Source of the DNA: Cyanoderma ruficeps
Taxonomy: Eukaryota; Chordata; Aves; Passeriformes; Timaliidae
Reading direction: 5' to 3'
Length of the DNA: 64,000 nt
Assembly: GCA_008694505.1 (NCBI GenBank)
Contig: VZDJ01007747.1
Span: 30,732,574-30,796,573 of the forward strand
Under the pieces are notes generated by a model. That model was not told the DNA's origin. It was given only the letters and a program-made list of their open reading frames with translations, and ran no database searches. The position numbers and the translations under genes were made by a program. Below are positions 60,141 to 64,000 of this stretch, piece after piece (the stretch's first letter is position 1; each line of letters begins with the position of its first letter).

Positions 60141-63100
60141 CTGCAAAAGAATAGCAACAACATAAAAATACAACCCCCACCCTAAATAAGAATCTAAAAC
60201 CATAAGAAACTAGAAGACCTAGACTTCAACAAAGATGACATCCTCTGCTTTCTTTTTCAGTATAATTTTTCTTTCTTTCATTACAAAAAAAACCCTCAAA
60301 CCAAAACAAAAAGCCCAAAAAGACACCCCACCAAACAACCAGCCAAACCTTTTTGCCTGTAGAGAATAATACTGTAAATTAAAACCAAATCTGATTTTAT
60401 ATTTAAAGAAAAGCTTTTTCAGAACATACAAGATTTTTCTATATTTTAAGACAGAATTGTCATCAGAATTTCCAATCTTGAATCAGTGTTAATTTACTCC
60501 CAACTTTTTATTCACATATAGCAGTTTGCATAGTAATTTGTATTCAGAAATGCCTAAAGATTTCTGTGAAATAATTGAAATATGCAAACCATGGGAATGA
60601 GGAGAACAATGTTCCTACAGACAAAATAATATATATTGCTACCTGCAATAAGGCAACTGCCATATTTTTAAAAACGCACGATTTCTTTAGATACTGTACA
60701 CAAAATAGTCTCTTTAAGATATAATACTAGATTTGTGCAGCCACACTTTTAACTTTTTTAAACAAGTATTTTAAATGCTTGTTTTGTATCTATAGTGATG
60801 GTAATTGAAAATTCCCATACTGTAAAGTGTGAATTTACTGATGGAAATCATTTTCTAAGAAGTTTTTGAACTTGTAGGAGGTTTGCGCATGGGAAATCAA
60901 CACAGATATAGACCTATGGCCCAGCTGCCAACAAGTCGAAACAGAAGCGACTTCCTCACACACCCCAGGACATCATGGTTATGGCAGTGGAAACTTCTGC
61001 CATGTGGACATAAGAAACTATTATACCAAAGGGTACTATAGGAAAAGCCATGATGATTCAAACTACATACCATGCTTGTATAACAAGCTCTCTATTTTCG
61101 TATTTGATACAGAGGTATCAACTCTATGACTTATGTGCATAAAGACAATGCCAGAATCTTCTTAATAAAGTTAATCAAGAATCTGTAAGTTTACTGCATT
61201 TATTCTAACTTACAAGGACCTTGCCTCAGAATTTAAAGTGAAAAAGCCTTTTAAAATCTAGATACAAAAATATTGGCCTATTTTTTTTTCTGTCACTCTT
61301 GTCTTATTAACTGTCTTGTTTCACTTTTGTTCTAATTGAGACATATGAGTCTCTGTGTGCATGCAGGGTAAAGAATAAACTCATATACTTTGAGTGAGCT
61401 TTGCCAAGAAAATATTCTAACAGAAACTGTTTCTTTGTGTAAATTTTCTCAAGAGATCCTGATATAGCTGAACTGAAGCTTTTTTTCTGCCTTCATGAAG
61501 TCTTTCAGACAGAGATATATTTAATACTCAAAATCTCTTTACTCTGATCATGCTTTAACTTTGCAGAATTTGTTGTTGAATGGCTTATGATGAACTCAAA
61601 AAAAAAAACCCAAACACTCCTGAAAAATCTTCTAGACAAAGAAAATTTCTCTTCATCACAACTGTTTTAGTCCTTTTTAGGAAAATGTTGTCACCTTTCT
61701 GTAGATTTCAGGTGTATTTTAAACACTGAAGGGAATCCCATGGCACAAGATGGAAAACGTTTTCCATAAACATGATGCCCATTCATGATTTTTGCTTTGA
61801 CTGAGCCTTTTGGACCCCTGAAACACATTTTGCCTCAGACAGGGAATGCTGACCAGGATAGAAAGCAACAGGGTCACTTCTCTCCTATACACTTGGTGAG
61901 ATGCAGAAGGCAAACACCTGAATAAGCAAAAACTTGTTGAAGTTAAGTCCAACACCAACTTAGGCCACACCCAAGTATTTTCCATCCTTACATTAAAATT
62001 TTAGCCTAGTTTTCCCAGAAAATAAAGATTAGGCATGGCTATCACCTAAGATAGTTTTTCCACTCAGGTGGCTAAATCAGGGAGAGATAAACCCTCCAGA
62101 TAATAAAACTTCCTCATTTGAGTAACTGGAAGGAGTTGAGAAACCAAATTAACCCAGTCATGAATAGCATGGTTGTCATCCATCCATTCCTGTTACACAT
62201 TCTGTTTGGCAGCACCCAAGTGCCTAACTCCAGGGATAGCCTAATCTGACACTGATCAGCTGTGGAGCTCTGAAAACCAGCCAAAGAATTATCTTGCACA
62301 GGGAAACACATAAGGCATATGCAGAGGACTGGAAAGGAGAGGGGTGGTAAAAAGGACAGGGAAGGATTAGGCCATAATATAGAGGAGGTCTTGGATTGCC
62401 AGAGAGGGAAAAATGCTTCTGGGTATATGGGAAAGAGATATTGCAGTAGCAATGCTCCCATACGAGGCTATCACAAGCCTCATTTATAAAAGCTGCTTAT
62501 TAGTCCAAGATGTAGAGATTCATAACCTAGTGCTGGAGGGGCTCCAGTCTACATTCACATATCTTTAAACGCATAATGATCTTAATTAGGTAGGATAAGG
62601 CATGTAACTCAAGGTCTACAATTAAATTAGAACACAATGTCTTTTCCAGTTTATTCTCTTAATTAAAAATACATATTAATACTATAAACTGAAGTACCTT
62701 ACAGGATCCATGTAGGCCATTTTTCATGAGAAGATGGAATAGCAGATTTCATTTACTGCTGTCCAATTTGGCTACAAATTACATGGGCCCAAAACCCAAA
62801 GAAGTCTTGCTACAGCATATTTCTGAGACCTAATTTTCCAGCAGTTCTAGCACCAATTCACTGGCGGATATGAAAATGAACTTTATGTCAACTTTACCTA
62901 ACATTTCCTTTTAGTGAAACATTTACATTCTAGCAGACATAATGTGCAGTGCTGGGATATATTTACAAGCTCTTCTGGATAAAGGATTTTTAGTAGGATC
63001 ATCTAAGTATGTCTTTTCTTAACTTAAGGGGAACTGTAGGCACTGAAACACACCACATTTTAGAAAATGAGATTAACATAAACCAGGAAGAATAAGATTA

Positions 63101-64000
63101 TATAAATACAGAAGAAAAATATTTTATACCCCACTTTGTCTGTAAAGAAAGTAAGCTAAATCCACATTTTCAAGCTTTGTTATCATTTAATTTTCTGCTT
63201 TATCTTCATAGAATCAGCTGAATTTCACAGAGTGTAAATTTCTATCCACTATTCTAGAGAAAATCTAATTAGACATATTCCTGAGTCACAAAGTACAGAT
63301 AGATAGACTAATATCTAAAGGAAATTGGCATTCTACAGATAAAACCCATAGTAATTAAAAACTCCTTTATAAAAATGCCCTATATTAAATGAAATATTTT
63401 TAATTCTGGAATAGGATTGGTTGTAGTTATTGATTACTGAAAAAGCCAGCCATTAAGTGCTTGCAAATTACTTGGCCAGAAGTAGTATTATATTACTAAA
63501 GAATGAAAAAAAAAAGGTTGAGTCAGTATTTTTCCATGAAATTTGTATTAAATTTTGTTCACAACAATTCCTTTCAAAGTCATTCCAGAAGTCATTTTTT
63601 CTTATAAATGAACATCTATGTATCATAAACAGTGCCTTGGTGATTTCTTTTTCAAAAGTCACAGTCAATTTTAGTAGTATATTTAATAAGCTAATGGAGG
63701 AAGATGGTTAAGTACACTCTTCATCAAAGCAATTGCCCCATGTAAAAAAAACTATCCTGCCTACCACCACACAAATGCTAATTAATGCTTTTAATATTTA
63801 GTCTCCATCTCTTTTTAGTGTTTCACTTCAAAGAAGTCCTGCATCAATACATAAGTGTTTTACTGTCTTTTAATGCTGCCAAGCTAGTTGAAACCTTTTT
63901 TGAAGACTATTCCCTAACCTCTCCTATCTAGGAAATGTACTGTGAACATTTCTCTTTGGAAATCTTTCCCCTCTGCTTATCACTGCAGACACTGTAATGT
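60141..64000. other. SLIT2 intron (5' side, incomplete)
   Basis: At least 3860 bp of AT-rich intron upstream of the first visible exon. I searched the minus strand for the D2 N-cap (a CPAACTCSN-like cysteine motif) and did not find it. An A/C-rich tract lies at 60284-60352. The open frame of 115 codons at 62114-62461 shows no family I recognise. Confidence 0.7.
60284..60352. repeat. A/C-rich low-complexity tract
   Basis: About 70 bp made of A runs and CC or CCC steps, like the tracts at 12310 and 24413 but less regular. Confidence 0.8.

Noticed and set aside
62114..62461. Minus-strand open frame of 115 codons in the 5' side intron
   Set aside because: No motif, no splice context that fits SLIT2 and no known family. 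Probably chance.
1..64000. CRISPR arrays, operons or other prokaryotic systems
   Set aside because: The window is intron-rich vertebrate DNA. No regularly spaced direct repeats or bacterial gene layout are present.

Overview
The window is vertebrate genomic DNA, almost certainly from a bird. One gene fills it: the axon-guidance gene SLIT2, read on the minus strand. I support 23 coding exons between 60140 and 4553, each with GT-AG borders and a reading frame that continues into the next exon. The exception is one break at an assembly gap. The gene runs off both ends: the signal peptide, leucine-rich repeat (LRR) domain D1 and the D2 N-cap lie beyond 64000, and most of the laminin G domain, the last EGF repeats and the cystine knot lie below position 1. 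The bird call rests on many CR1 retrotransposon fragments with avian-style 3' ends, a solo retroviral LTR of a type I associate with birds outside the chicken lineage, and fairly compact introns. I cannot name the species.

Layout from the 5' side (high coordinates) to the 3' side. 60140-56800 carries the five LRRs of D2, the domain that binds ROBO receptors. The D2 C-cap exon is absent and must lie in the N gap at 56624-56715. A 24-nt microexon at 55864-55887 follows. 52303-38490 encodes D3, from N-cap to C-cap. 37717-25620 encodes D4. 20782-5017 encodes EGF repeats 1-6, including the known proteolytic cleavage site between EGF5 and EGF6, which separates SLIT2-N from SLIT2-C. 5017-4553 starts the laminin G domain.

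The intron between the microexon and the D3 N-cap exon contains the miR-218-1 hairpin (52857-52966) on the same strand, as in other vertebrates. Host protein and microRNA therefore come from one transcript; miR-218 is known to repress ROBO receptors, so ligand gene and receptor regulator are physically coupled.

The rest is intron. It holds about a dozen CR1 fragments (most in the same orientation as the gene), a solo LTR of about 605 bp, several A- or T-rich simple repeats, four single Ns and one gap. I see no second protein-coding gene, no tRNA or rRNA gene and nothing prokaryotic. Open frames outside the SLIT2 exons look like chance frames or repeat-derived. I found no clearly new biological system. 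The observations most worth checking are the missing C-cap exon, the microexon in the D2-D3 linker, the intronic miR-218-1, the exon-phase pattern that records domain duplication, and the strand bias of the CR1 copies.
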